This document shows positions 49,401 to 52,089 of a DNA stretch of 64,000 bases, piece after piece; within the stretch, counting starts at the first letter, position 1, and every line of letters starts with the position of its first letter. The stretch is from Azorinus chamasolen (taxonomy: Eukaryota; Mollusca; Bivalvia; Cardiida; Solecurtidae): contig OY755236.1 of the NCBI GenBank assembly GCA_963576725.1, positions 70,092,379 to 70,156,378 on the forward strand, written 5' to 3'. The notes under the pieces are model-generated. The model saw nothing but the letters and a program-made list of their open reading frames with translations, did not search any database and was not told where the DNA came from. The translations under genes and the position numbers were made by a program.

Positions 49401-49841
49401 AAAGTTGTCTTAAATTTATAACCACACAACTGCAGTTGGGACAAATCCTACTTGTGACATGTAATAAGACTAACTTCTGTGGGACAAAGACATGTGATTC
49501 AATTGTTTCAGCTATCTACAGGACATGTGTATCTCAATGACTATCATTTGAGTGCTGTTAAATAAATGAACCTGACAATGACATGTGACAAATCAAAACC
49601 ACACAATGCAAGGACTGTTGCATCTTCCGATTTTGGGTCAAATTGATTGACGTAAATAATCATAGAAATAGGAGCAACAAGTGAAGTGATTATTTCCTTT
49701 ATATAGTGAATTATACTGCAATCACACTTAAGCTATGACATGACTCATAGAATCCAAAAATAGTGCGACAGAAAGTAGGTTTCCGTATAATTGGGACTAC
49801 CCACCTTGTCCCCCACCAGGCGGTTTCTGTTGATCCGCCAT
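8374..49841 (-). CDS. MAP2K4: MAP2K4 orthologue (dual-specificity MAP kinase kinase 4), complete, 12 coding exons
   Basis: Cytoplasmic dual-specificity kinase. The family phosphorylates the Thr-X-Tyr loop of JNK (and p38) downstream of MAP3Ks. Coding exons on the minus strand: 49841-49805, 45005-44912, 39042-38982, 36094-35981, 32869-32750, 21437-21318, 20532-20481, 17174-17047, 16755-16678, 14442-14297, 11033-10988, 8490-8374. Every intron is GT-AG, phases join without a break, and the total is 1113 bp (370 residues plus stop; human MKK4 is 399). Visible parts: basic/hydrophobic docking-like motif RGRLHIDF (19-26), glycine loop GEIGRGNYG (77-85), lysine in SVK (102), HRDVKPSN (198-205), DFG (218-220), activation loop SIAKS (228-232), YMAPERIDP (240-248), and C-terminal DVD-like segment (333-358). 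An in-frame TAA lies 12 nt upstream of the ATG. The family assignment over MKK3/6/7 rests on [21 protein letters not shown] and [19 protein letters not shown]. The first exon is the least certain, because only 12 residues are coded there. Confidence 0.95.
8544..8744 (+). mobile_element. TTAA MITE just upstream (gene sense) of exon 12
   Basis: TTAACACTTTCCCTGTTGAA; right end decayed to GGAAAGGATAAAA. 54 bp from exon 12. Confidence 0.65.
8948..9312. mobile_element. CAGTAAAACC MITE containing a TTAA MITE (second composite)
   Basis: Left end CAGTAAAGCCCCTCCAATG; right arm AAGCAGCCACTTGTTTTT is cut short by the MITE at 9316. Interrupted at the same internal TTAA as the 7197 copy. Confidence 0.7.
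9013..9235 (+). mobile_element. TTAA MITE, AGCATTTGCTCC family
   Basis: TTAACCAATTCCCTATTATT ... ATGTAATGGGTTAA, core GCATTTGCTCCATAGGAGCA. Confidence 0.75.
9316..9564 (-). mobile_element. TTAA MITE, long (second) subfamily, complete
   Basis: TTAACCCTTTCCTTCATATA to AGAACAGGGAAAGGGTTAA. Extra arm with AAAATGGCTACAATGTTCCA and TGTCCATGAATATTCAG marks the subfamily. Confidence 0.8.
9664..9898 (-). mobile_element. TTAA MITE, complete ends
   Basis: TTAACCCTTTCCTTCATATA to TGAACAGGGAAAGGGTTAA; hairpin partly deleted after GATGGCTCCTATTGGATG. Confidence 0.75.
10433..10958 (+). mobile_element. TTAA MITE split by the CCGTAT element
   Basis: TTAACCCTTTACCTTGTTAT to TATGAGGTAAAGGGTTAA. 30 bp downstream (gene sense) of exon 11. 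Confidence 0.7.
10545..10866 (+). mobile_element. CCGTAT-ended element inside a TTAA MITE, with a pogo-type MITE inside
   Basis: Starts ACCGTATCGCTAATAAATGC and ends GGGGTGTTTATTAAGGAGAA. The inner 10600-10740 portion is the AGGTAGTAGCTTAATG hairpin. GTCTGCATCATTTTCA is duplicated in its right arm. Confidence 0.5.
10988..11033 (-). CDS. MAP2K4: MAP2K4 coding exon 11
   Basis: 46 bp. Completes Cys317 and encodes [15 protein letters not shown], matching human CLTKDESKRPKYKELL. The Arg of RPKY is the conserved late kinase-domain arginine. Acceptor CACTTTTCAG, donor CTG|GTGAGT. Confidence 0.96.
11339..11585 (+). mobile_element. Hairpin-ended element H2, single-unit copy
   Basis: Starts CAAGATGTGTTTGTGAAACA and ends AGAGCAAAAACAATACCCCC with a CCCC/GGGG stem and TGATAA. 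Directly abuts the next element (H3) at 11586. Intron 10. Confidence 0.65.
11586..12026 (+). mobile_element. Hairpin-ended element H3 (two ~140-bp units)
   Basis: Starts CAAGAGCTGTCCGCTGACAG (GCTGTC/GACAGC stem) then GCGCTCCAC. Ends with an AGCTCCACTTTT...AATGGAGCT stem and AAAAAG. Two units share AGTTTAGGGTTACCTGCCC-type sequence and a CCAAATATCWTGGAxxGTTTCTGAG-like segment. Confidence 0.65.
12340..12410 (+). repeat. C-run with hairpin-element-like 5' flank
   Basis: AACTAGAACATTCTGTCCAT then about 38 Cs interrupted by one G. Possibly the start of another hairpin-ended family. Confidence 0.35.
13050..13999 (+). mobile_element. Pogo/Tigger-like element remnant, 950 bp, TA-flanked
   Basis: Ends CAGTAAAACTTATTTATAAC and GCTATAACCGAGTTTTACTG with TA on both sides. 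Repeated TATAGCGAA motifs inside. A short open stretch near 13520-13610 ends in an acidic SDDDTDL. Transposase not recognisable. Intron 10. Confidence 0.65.
14297..14442 (-). CDS. MAP2K4: MAP2K4 coding exon 10
   Basis: 146 bp. Begins [20 protein letters not shown] and ends EDFVNFLNT plus TG of a split Cys codon. Human has YELATGR, so Tyr is replaced by Met at the exon boundary. Acceptor GTGTTTGCCCAG, donor ACCTG|GTGAGC. A repeat element ends only about 28 nt upstream of this acceptor (see findings). Confidence 0.97.
14470..15930 (+). mobile_element. Hairpin-ended element H1 carrying ~10 tandem ~145-bp repeats (AGGTCA-rich)
   Basis: Starts ACAAGAGATGTTTGTAAAAC, whose ATGTTT/AAACAT pair makes a small stem, then TATACCCCCC. 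Ends in short (ACCG)n, then a CCCCC/GGGGG stem and TATAATTA. The 5' TATACCCCC is complementary to the 3' end. The interior is ~10 units of ~145 bp (one ~93 bp) containing TGACCTTGACCTTTGACCT. No coding capacity. Architecture resembles non-autonomous Helentron/pearl-type elements of bivalves. Intron 9. Confidence 0.7.
16108..16357 (-). mobile_element. TTAA MITE with poly-C left end
   Basis: TTTTAA then about 26 Cs and (AC)n replace CCCTTT; GAGTTGACCCAGATCAGACT hairpin and AACAGGTAAAGGTGTAA follow. Confidence 0.6.
16430..16608 (+). mobile_element. 3' end of another hairpin-ended element, preceded by a 38-bp C run
   Basis: Poly-C near 16449-16486, then AAATCAGACGGAAGAAGGAT and an ATGTCTCCCC...GGGGGAGACAT stem followed by AATTAA. 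The 5' part is missing. Confidence 0.5.
16678..16755 (-). CDS. MAP2K4: MAP2K4 coding exon 9
   Basis: 26 codons, residues 243-268: [20 protein letters not shown] then SLGITL. This is the APE-equivalent and helix F region. Acceptor TTCTTCTTTCAG, donor TTG|GTAAGC. Confidence 0.98.
17047..17174 (-). CDS. MAP2K4: MAP2K4 coding exon 8 (catalytic and activation loops)
   Basis: 128 bp. Completes Asp200 and encodes [20 protein letters not shown], then [22 protein letters not shown]. Carries Lys202, Asn205, Asp218 and the two activation-loop phosphosites. The second site is Ser232 (codon AGC) where vertebrate MKK4 has Thr261. Acceptor GCTGTTTTCAG, donor GCG|GTGAGC. Confidence 0.98.
17525..17930 (+). 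repeat. Tandem trimer of a 140-bp hairpin unit
   Basis: Three head-to-tail units, each with GATTCTCCCACCACTAATGA, then an inverted repeat around GTTTGGATCCAGATCAGG and CCTGATCTGATATCCAAACT. The first unit lacks an 18-bp AGAAAGAAAG-containing segment. Inserted inside H4. Confidence 0.75.
18035..18085 (+). mobile_element. Fragment of the CAGTAAAACC MITE family
   Basis: Only GGTAGCTTAATGCAGG and nearby bases remain. Confidence 0.3.
19018..19237 (+). mobile_element. TTAA MITE, long subfamily, complete
   Basis: TTAACCCTTTCCCTACTCTA to GTTTATAAGGGTTAA, core CAGGTCCTATAGGAGCCGTC. Confidence 0.8.
19257..19490 (+). mobile_element. TTAA MITE
   Basis: TTAACCATTTACCCCATGAA; GACCCTGTAGGAGCCATCTG shows a shortened left arm. 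Confidence 0.65.
19797..19992 (+). mobile_element. TTAA MITE, right end missing
   Basis: TATCCCTTTACTCCATGAAT then GTCCTGCAGGAGCTGTTTGA. Confidence 0.5.
20047..20300 (+). mobile_element. TTAA MITE
   Basis: TTAACCCTTTACCTAATGAA; core GATGGCTCCTATAGGAGCCA intact; right end decayed. The stretch 20541-21317 between exons 7 and 6 shows nothing recognisable. Confidence 0.7.
20481..20532 (-). CDS. MAP2K4: MAP2K4 coding exon 7
   Basis: 52 bp. Encodes [17 protein letters not shown] plus the first base of the catalytic Asp codon, so the HRD aspartate (200) is split by intron 7. Acceptor TCTTTTCAG, donor AGAG|GTGAGT. Confidence 0.96.
21318..21437 (-). CDS. MAP2K4: MAP2K4 coding exon 6
   Basis: 40 codons, residues 143-182, beginning [20 protein letters not shown] and ending GKITVA. 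Contains the hinge-like ICMELM. Acceptor TCTTTCTCCAG, donor GCA|GTAAGT. Separated from exon 5 by the largest intron (11.3 kb), which houses the Harbinger element. Confidence 0.97.
21624..21850 (-). mobile_element. TTAA MITE, reversed, 187 bp from exon 6
   Basis: TTAACTCTTTACTCCATAGA to GAAGTAAAGGATTAA; hairpin shortened. Confidence 0.65.
22440..22685 (+). repeat. Degenerate minisatellite-like repeat
   Basis: Two loose ~140-bp units share GAGATATTGTGCCTRWGCA and ACTGACCAAGTTTAGTAATG-type segments. Related sequence occurs at 32520-32660. Confidence 0.4.
22690..23162 (+). repeat. H5-type start followed by ~150-bp minisatellite
   Basis: AGAATTATCACTAAAGGTGATG at 22690, then units containing ATTCTGCAATGCYCAG, AAGCACATGAAAACTG and CATTCATGGTTATTATGTAT. 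The last unit is cut by the Harbinger and resumes at 30833-30960. Confidence 0.6.
24065..24127 (-). mobile_element. TTAA MITE end fragment
   Basis: ATAATGTCATTATTTTTTAC then GGACTAAAGGGTTAA. Confidence 0.5.
24400..24600 (+). mobile_element. TTAA MITE fragment
   Basis: TTGGCAGAAACTGGAATAAG then GGAAACAGAGTAGAACCTGA, in the middle of the transposase remnant. Confidence 0.35.
24767..24882 (+). pseudogene. Harbinger transposase exon with first catalytic Asp
   Basis: Open through 38 codons between a consensus acceptor and donor, suggesting the transposase gene contained introns. Family match is to the HARBI1 core (DCTH motif, then VNRKG and LN). Confidence 0.75.
25083..25132 (+). mobile_element. 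TTAA MITE left-end fragment
   Basis: TTAACCCTTTGCTCCATGCA up to GACATCATAG, then replaced by (AGAT)n. Confidence 0.5.
25200..25342. repeat. Near-perfect palindrome, arms ~65 bp
   Basis: AAATATGGCC...TATGCCTTCTGGCCATAATG and CATTATGGCCAGAAGGCA; innermost AATAGCCTGAGGGCTATT. Inside the Harbinger. Confidence 0.75.
25944..26045 (-). mobile_element. TTAA MITE left half
   Basis: TTAACCCTTCCCACATATAA then GAAGACCCAAATAAGATGGC. Confidence 0.45.
26493..26695. mobile_element. CAGTAAAACC MITE
   Basis: CAGTATAACCACTCTAAAGT at left, AAAAAGCTCCAATAGGAGCT centre, TGCATTAAGCAACCACTTGT right arm. Inside the Harbinger. Confidence 0.65.
26795..27015 (+). mobile_element. TTAA MITE, AGCATTTGCTCC family
   Basis: GAAACCATTGTGATAAATAG arm and GAGGTTGAGTGTAAAAATAG, end GAGGTAATGGGTTAA. 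The hairpin centre is mutated (GATCCTGATAATTATGC). Inside the Harbinger. Confidence 0.65.
27152..27390 (-). mobile_element. TTAA MITE, degraded
   Basis: TTAACCCTTTCCCTAATACA; GAGTAGACCCAGATGAGA arm. Confidence 0.55.
27615..27970 (+). repeat. Two ~190-bp degenerate tandem repeats
   Basis: Both units carry TTTGTCCGGRCTCTTTCTTGG-like and GTATTTGTCCAATCC. No gene. Inside the Harbinger element. Confidence 0.5.
28045..28312 (-). mobile_element. Hairpin-ended element H5, minus orientation
   Basis: Read on minus it starts AACTAGAACTACCACTTAAGG, then TGATGAATACCCCCACTAGC, and ends ACCCTCCCCCCATTATATA after a GGACAGACATTGTGAC stretch. Nested in the Harbinger element. Confidence 0.5.
28407..28653 (-). 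mobile_element. TTAA MITE, complete ends
   Basis: TTAACCCTTTTCCTCATATA to AACAGGGAAACTGTTAA; core CAGCTTCTATAGGATCCATC. Confidence 0.7.
29038..29466 (+). mobile_element. Hairpin-ended element H2, short copy (two units)
   Basis: Same ends as the 33371 copy, with only two internal units, then (ACAA/ACGG)n and a terminal CCCCC/GGGGG stem around GACTATCGTCAA. Nested within the Harbinger element, hence younger than it. Confidence 0.75.
29625..29735 (+). repeat. Partial copy of the 58135 inverted repeat family
   Basis: Two repeats of TTCTCAAGCTTTTGATTGG-type sequence followed by TCAGATTTGAG. Confidence 0.45.
29768..29866. repeat. Short foldback, ~38-bp arms
   Basis: GGACCGCTTCATGGGGGTCT and its exact complement AGACCCCCATGAAGCGGTCC, loop ~16 bp. 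Confidence 0.75.
29971..30175 (-). mobile_element. TTAA MITE, right end missing
   Basis: TTAACCTATCCATGCTAAAC, GAGCAGACCCAGATCAGAGG; inside the Harbinger. Confidence 0.55.
30386..30564 (-). pseudogene. Harbinger Myb/SANT-like protein remnant
   Basis: Minus-strand ATG at 30564: [20 protein letters not shown], a stop at codon 36, then [20 protein letters not shown] ending at a GTAAGT donor. The AWQEI-VNA ending is typical of the Myb/SANT-like accessory protein of Harbingers, which helps nuclear import and binding of the transposase. It points toward the transposase gene (convergent). Confidence 0.65.
30833..30960 (+). repeat. Right remainder of the minisatellite unit split by the Harbinger
   Basis: GGGCTAAACACATGAAAATTG, then CATTCGTGGTTATTATGTAT and AACTTTAAAACTGAAGGA, matching 22985-23090. 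Confidence 0.7.
30961..31110. repeat. GC-rich unexplained block
   Basis: GGGGTGAGAATGG start, GGGCAGTGCCC and GGGGGCAAAGCCCCC small palindromes. The following 31140-31780 shows nothing recognisable. Confidence 0.35.
31781..32110 (-). mobile_element. tRNA-type SINE, full length, with 11-bp target duplication
   Basis: Flanked by CCTTGTCCGAG at 31781-31791 and 32100-32110. On the minus strand the head has a pol III A box (TGGCTCAGTGG, 32079-32089) and B box (GGGTTCGATCCC, 32035-32046), then a conserved body and a GACGTTAAACCCAACTCACT tail. Intron 5. Confidence 0.85.
32750..32869 (-). CDS. MAP2K4: MAP2K4 coding exon 5 (helix C)
   Basis: 40 codons, residues 103-142: [19 protein letters not shown] continuing to [14 protein letters not shown]. 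Human has RIRSTVDEKEQKQLLMDLD at the same place. Acceptor TTTGTAACAG, donor GAG|GTAAGG. The polypyrimidine tract is weak (preceded by TTTTTTGTAACAG). Confidence 0.97.
32935..33070. mobile_element. CAGTAAAACC MITE, partial, beside exon 5
   Basis: CACAGGTGGTTGCTTAATGC arm and AAGCTCCTGTGGGAGCTTTC centre, 65 bp upstream (gene sense) of exon 5. Confidence 0.5.
33245..35121 (+). mobile_element. TTAA MITE, long subfamily, split by the H2 element
   Basis: Left part ends ATTTTAGAAAGTCAAAA, right part resumes GATCTTTCAAATTCCATTAG. Ends TTAACCTCTTTCCCCGTTCT and AGAAAAGGGTTAA. The stretch 35122-35740 beyond it has no recognised feature. Confidence 0.8.
33371..34994 (+). mobile_element. Hairpin-ended element H2, long copy with ~8 tandem units
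   Basis: Starts CAAGATGTGTTTGTGAAACA (GTGTTT/AAACAC stem) then CTATGCCCCC. Ends (ACAA/ACAG)n, CAGGGCAAAAACAATATG and a CCCCCCAGA/TCTGGGGGG stem, then CATAAAA. Units of ~140 bp hold GATGACCTTGACCTTGACA and GACCTTTGACCC. It splits a TTAA MITE (33245-35121), which fixes both ends to within a few bases. Intron 4. Confidence 0.75.
35740..35965 (+). mobile_element. Decayed H2 fragment
   Basis: AGTATGACCTTGACATGTCC, then ACACCATTCAAAAGTTGCAGC and GGCCAAACAATATGCTCC. Close to the exon 4 donor on its right side. Confidence 0.4.
35981..36094 (-). CDS. MAP2K4: MAP2K4 coding exon 4 (glycine-rich loop, catalytic Lys)
   Basis: 38 codons, residues 65-102. Starts [18 protein letters not shown] and ends NTIMSVK, giving the ATP-binding glycine loop and the lysine that pairs with the helix-C acid. 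Acceptor TTTTTCCAG, donor AAG|GTGAGT. Human has IMAVK where this has IMSVK. Confidence 0.97.
36326..36356 (+). mobile_element. TTAA MITE left-end fragment
   Basis: CAACCTTTTCCCTGTTGAAT only. Confidence 0.4.
36682..37300 (+). mobile_element. Hairpin-ended element (H5 start, H3-type end), two ~140-bp units
   Basis: Starts ACTACCACTAAAGGTGATG, then ATACCCCCACTAGCAC and GGGGGTTAT. Two tandem units share AACTCCAAAAATACTGAAGA and GTGCACTGCACTTGTGGTCA. Ends GGCCGGCCGGACGAACAAC and a stem with GTGGAGCTAAAAAG, the H3 terminus. Possibly a chimera or a side-by-side pair. Intron 3. Confidence 0.55.
37386..37681 (-). mobile_element. tRNA-type SINE, second copy, head truncated
   Basis: Same body and (ACTC)n tail as the 31781 copy. 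The B box is altered (GTGTTCGATCCC) and the A box is missing after GTAGAGCGTCCGCC. Intron 3. Confidence 0.8.
37899..38097 (+). mobile_element. TTAA MITE, left end missing
   Basis: AGCAGACCCTGATCAGCAGC core and AAGGAAAGGGTTAA right end. Confidence 0.65.
38282..38489 (+). mobile_element. TTAA MITE, nearly complete
   Basis: TTAACCCTTTACTCCATGAA to TATGGAGTTAAGGGTT; lacks the ATAATGGCACATGAAC segment. Confidence 0.75.
38680..38752. repeat. GTTTGGATCC hairpin family
   Basis: ACTTTGGATCCTGATGATAA and CTCATCTGGATCCAAAGT arms. Confidence 0.6.
38982..39042 (-). CDS. MAP2K4: MAP2K4 coding exon 3
   Basis: 61 bp. Encodes [20 protein letters not shown], the linker between docking motif and kinase domain, aligned with human ERLRTHSIESSGKLKISPEQ. 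Acceptor CCATTGTAG, donor CAA|GTAAGT, phase 0 exit. Confidence 0.93.
39240..39595. repeat. Unexplained insert with two ~70-bp direct repeats
   Basis: GGCTTTCTAGAGGGAAATTC and AGTTTCTAGAGGGGAATTTT follow two GGAGANGCAATTGATC blocks. Less AT-rich than its surroundings; no coding signal. Confidence 0.4.
39601..39815 (-). mobile_element. TTAA MITE, ends decayed
   Basis: CTCAATAAATACCATTTTCT then GATGACTCCTGTAGAAGTCG. Confidence 0.55.
39811..40026 (+). mobile_element. TTAA element, TTAACCCTTACAATGCTGAA subfamily
   Basis: Ends in GCATTAAGGGTTAA; GGTGAATATTTAGGGATTTT arm. Related sequence at 61960-62140. Confidence 0.6.
40109..40322 (-). mobile_element. TTAA MITE
   Basis: TTAAACTCTTTACTCCACTC to ATGGAGGAAACAGTTAA. 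Confidence 0.65.
40336..40732 (+). mobile_element. Two adjacent TTAA MITE remnants
   Basis: First core GACGGTTCCTACAGGATCTG (~40500), second GACGGCTCCTACAGGAGCCA (~40670). The second right end abuts the 40733 MITE. Confidence 0.55.
40733..41361 (+). mobile_element. MITE with ~31-bp perfect terminal inverted repeats
   Basis: Starts TATCGTCGCTGTGCTGACAA and ends with its complement (31 bp match including ACCTCGTAT). No coding region. Abuts the right end of a TTAA MITE. Intron 2. Superfamily not recognised. Confidence 0.75.
41609..44142 (+). mobile_element. TA-flanked ends with TTAATCCGGA motif
   Basis: CAGTGATGTCTTGTTAATCC at 41609 and its inverted partner ending at 44142, TA on both sides. 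A same-direction degenerate copy of the left end at 44061 means the right end may instead belong to an 82-bp MITE (44061-44142). Confidence 0.45.
42071..43622 (+). mobile_element. Hairpin-ended element H1, second copy (10 units, AGGTCA-rich)
   Basis: Same orientation and nearly identical first ~170 bp as the 14470 copy, including ACTATAGAGGTCATCTAGCG. Later units differ in order and number. The (ACCG)n tract before the terminal stem is longer here (about nine units against three). Intron 2, inside a nest of other elements. Confidence 0.7.
43623..44475. repeat. Long inverted repeat, arms about 288 bp, loop about 275 bp
   Basis: Left arm 43623-43910, right arm 44185-44475. Matching landmarks: GGGATTCCCGCTAGG, CTAAGATTCTAA, CACGCGTGAGCTGGCTGGTT, TCATTTGAGTAATACAATGT-like, TTGCGATTATTAC. 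Arms are diverged by scattered substitutions. Foldback-type element. Confidence 0.75.
44912..45005 (-). CDS. MAP2K4: MAP2K4 coding exon 2 (docking motif)
   Basis: The acceptor follows TTTTTTCCATCTTCAG and the donor is AT|GTGAGT. The exon encodes residues 13-44, including RGRLHIDF. This matches the position of the human JNK-docking motif KRKALKLNF: basic residues followed by alternating hydrophobics. The last codon is completed by exon 3 to give Ile, and the ERIRSH that follows mirrors the human HIERLRTH. Confidence 0.88.
45056..45306 (+). mobile_element. TTAA MITE, 50 bp upstream (gene sense) of exon 2
   Basis: TTAACCCTTTAAGCCTTGAA; loop enlarged by CTTTTTACAGGACATAACA. Confidence 0.65.
45390..45458. 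repeat. GTTTGGATCCAGATGAGA hairpin family, best copy
   Basis: GTTTGGATCCAGATGAGA, then GCCGCATTATGCGGC loop, and TCTCATCTGGATCCAAAC: perfect arms. Confidence 0.75.
46500..46640 (+). repeat. Two-copy tandem repeat inside the hAT-like element
   Basis: Two copies of a ~60-bp unit containing CGATGTAATGCGCATACTGA and GTGAATATTGACTATTCAGT. Confidence 0.7.
46618..46770 (-). mobile_element. TTAA MITE core fragment
   Basis: GCAAACAGAGTAGATCCAGA hairpin arm and imperfect partner; ends missing. Confidence 0.45.
47735..47870 (-). mobile_element. TTAA MITE core fragment
   Basis: GACAGATCAGAAAGCTCCTG and partner arm. Confidence 0.45.
47933..49280 (+). mobile_element. Outer hAT-like element with TTTGAT duplication
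   Basis: Left end CAGGGGTGTGATTACT, right end (complement) CAGGTGTGTGATTTTTTCC. TTTGAT flanks at 47927-47932 and 49281-49286. Without the nested element it is only ~180 bp, a small MITE. Confidence 0.6.
48010..49177 (+). mobile_element. Inner hAT-like element nested in the previous one, 5-bp duplication ATCAG
   Basis: Ends CAGGGGTGTAAAA and TTTTACACCCCTG. ATCAG at 48005-48009 and 49178-49182. Near each end are CACTCGCCCTT-like repeats (48065, 49090). No recognisable transposase. Confidence 0.7.
49287..49804. other. Intron 1 start, no recognised repeat
   Basis: Directly downstream of exon 1 in gene sense. Nothing recognisable besides a weak CAAATCAAAACCACACAA-like sequence. Room for intronic regulatory DNA. 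Confidence 0.4.
49805..49841 (-). CDS. MAP2K4: MAP2K4 coding exon 1 (start codon exon)
   Basis: Encodes [12 protein letters not shown] and then one base (g) of a split codon. The donor reads CAAG|GTGGGT. The leftover g joins the first two bases of exon 2 to make Glu, so the phase matches exactly. The ATG sits in AAGATGGCGG, a good initiation context, and the in-frame codon four triplets upstream is TAA. The human protein likewise starts with a Gly/Pro-rich, poorly conserved tail. Support is phase, position, promoter context and composition rather than sequence identity. Confidence 0.72.
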
Positions 49842-49846
49842 CTTGA
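49834..49846 (-). promoter_or_regulatory. YY1-like / start-codon motif of MAP2K4
   Basis: Reads CAAGATGGCGGA on the minus strand and overlaps the start codon. AANATGGCGGC is the known YY1 site often found just downstream of TATA-less transcription starts with a short 5' UTR. No TATA box was seen upstream, and the flanking DNA is free of recognised repeats. Confidence 0.4.
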
Positions 49847-50473
49847 AATTTTACCAGATATGAAATCACGTTAATTCGTTCATTTGTGGCGTATTTCCCT
49901 CTAATATCAATTCCTTATATTTCCAGAAAACTCGAATAAATCGTTGGCCACCTCTCTACGTTGATTGTAAATATGAGTAGGCTCAGGAGATCATTTCTTG
50001 CCGATGACTCATCAATAACATCTACTCGGGAAAATCCCTGTGACGTCATTAGCTCGAAGTTGGTCACGAGACTTTATCGAGTTTTGTCGGATTGAACTCG
50101 GGTATTTCCGAACTACACTTAACTGCTTAAGGAGGTGGGATACCAGTATGTCTGTGTCGAGTATTTCCTAAATGACCCATCAGCTTTAATTCATTCTTAG
50201 TGATTTTCACATACGTTTATTTGTTAATAATGATATGTTTATATATTCATTATAGTTTACACAGTAAAATATTAAACATTTCCTGATTGAGAAAATAATA
50301 TCTTAGATATGTATTGCCAATACTTCATGGGCATTAGCTAGGACATGTGTAGATCTACATGAATAGATATCCTAATTCCCTAGAATGTGGTGCCGTGAAG
50401 TATCAAACAGACAGTTGAACTTGTCCATATAATGAATAGATAGGCAAATCTAGCTATATGTTTGATTTCTGTT
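49842..50473. other. Repeat-poor promoter-side region of MAP2K4
   Basis: Contains TTCCTTATATTTCCAG and a GGTGGGATACC segment. No MITE until 50474. Confidence 0.4.
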
Positions 50474-50760
50474 TTAACCCTTTACTCCACAAATCTTTCT
50501 ACAACTTTGCAAGCAGAGAAGAGCCAGATGAGAAGGCTCCTACAGGAATCCTACAGTTTCTGCCAAGGCCAAATGAATGTGTCCATGTACTATTTTACAG
50601 TCCTACTAAAACCCGTGACGTTCCGTGACGGCTATGTCACGGGTTTTATTCTTACTGTCACGGGTTTTCCAGCAATCGTCACGGGTTTTGTTAACGTCAT
50701 TAATATTCATGACGTGATTATATCTTACATGATTATTCATGGAGTAATTAAAAGGGTTAA
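50474..50760 (-). mobile_element. TTAA MITE with CACGGGTTTT cluster inserted
   Basis: TTAACCCTTTACTCCACAAA to AAAAGGGTTAA. Between 50602 and 50695 is foreign sequence with four CACGGGTTTT-type boxes. Confidence 0.65.
50602..50695. repeat. Cluster of CACGGGTTTT boxes
   Basis: AAAACCCGTGACG on one side and three GTCACGGGTTTT copies on the other; mixed inverted and direct. Confidence 0.65.
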
Positions 50761-51559
50761 GGAAAAAAGTCTACGGATCACCTGCCGTACACAACATACT
50801 GTATTAAACTAAATTACAGATAAACATAATTTTTGCCTCTGTTTGCAAATGCATGTTTTTGCTTTAAATTATGTACAACCATGAAGTAAATGCAGATCTG
50901 TATTTACTTCGTGGTACAACCGATCGACATGTTCACAATTGTATGGTTACTGGGCCAATTATGCATAATTAATTGAAAACGTTAGTCAAACGTACAGAAT
51001 CGATGCACCATAGGTATCTGACGGCGCTGTGTACATGACCTAATGTTTGGTGCAATATTTGATGTAAATCAACAAATGAAAAATCCGGATTTTGAATATG
51101 TGAAATTTCTGCCCGTTCAAAGTGTATTGAGAAATACACATCTATGTAAAACTCCGTGAATCTGTCTTTATCAAGTTTTGGCTTATGCTAGGTATGCTAG
51201 GGAAAAATTGAAGGCGTCATTATATATTACCAGAGCAACAGATAAACGTATGTACTCAAGTACTGAAACCGTAATTTCTCCACCAAACTCTATGCTGTGA
51301 CACTCCTCATTCATATGCATGTTTGGTTGTGTTTACAAACAGGGCAAATAATAGGTTAAGGAAAAAACAAATCGCTTATAGGCAGTGCCAGAGAATAATT
51401 GTTTCATGATAAAACATTCAATAAAAACATTCTGTATATTCATTCAATGGAAGTCAATTAAGCGTTCGTCCCAAACGCATTTATCATAAGGTATCAGAGG
51501 CTTAGGAGCAATCTAAGTCTCTGGTTATATGTAGGCCAACGTTCTTAAGGCTATTACTA
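50761..51559. other. Intergenic, no recognised feature
   Basis: AT-rich. A short CATGAAGTAAATGCAGAT / ATTTACTTCGTGG palindrome lies at 50880-50915. Confidence 0.4.
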
Positions 51560-51815
51560 CCTTAATTTTACTTACCGGGCACTAACGAAGTTGAGCGGAG
51601 TTTACCGAAGACGGGGTCAGGGGTCAATACAGGTGTGTAATGCAGACTACATGAAGACTGAAATCCAATCGGGAAGTGATTGACACGGCGATGGTGACAC
51701 GAAAGTGACTCTTCGGTGAGAGTGGATTTTTGAGTGAAGTTTTCGACTTAAAACATTTCGGAGTGTTCTAACTGTTTATTCTTTTTTATTGACATTTATT
51801 TCCGTGTTCATTAAG
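51560..51815 (+). promoter_or_regulatory. Probable 5' UTR / promoter of the signal-peptide gene
   Basis: A repeat-free stretch, less AT-rich than its surroundings, directly before the ATG. No TATA box was recognised. Assignment is by position only. Confidence 0.35.
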
Positions 51816-52032
51816 ATGGATTACTTGAAGGTGCTTATGCTTATTTCCGTCGCGCTGGTCGCGGTAACTTTCGCTCAAAACAATACAGGTGGGCAAGCAT
51901 CAGTAACAGACAATGTCGCCGAGGAGGAGAAGAGCTCGCTGGAGAAAGGAATGGAACCAATTTTTACGCTTTATCACAACTTTCTGGACACTGTGATGTC
52001 TGAAAATTTCTACGAAGCGGATACACCATTTA
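51816..52032 (+). CDS. First coding exon of a signal-peptide protein, tentatively prominin-like
   Basis: ATG in AAGATGG context. The first ~20 residues (MDYLKVLMLISVALVAVTFA) are a classic signal peptide, followed by QNNTG (an N-glycosylation sequon) and an acidic stretch. GMEPIFTLYHNFLDTVMSEN then resembles the start of prominins, where GPIGILFELVHIFLYVV follows the signal sequence. A donor TTTA|GTAAGT closes the exon after 72 codons plus one base. An upstream TTG in the same frame is not needed. The second exon was not found to the right, so the intron may leave the window. It is certainly exon-like; the family name is only a suggestion. Confidence 0.6.
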
Positions 52033-52089
52033 GTAAGTATAATTATAACCTTTAACATGGTCATTGTCTTTCAATAAACATAAATAACA

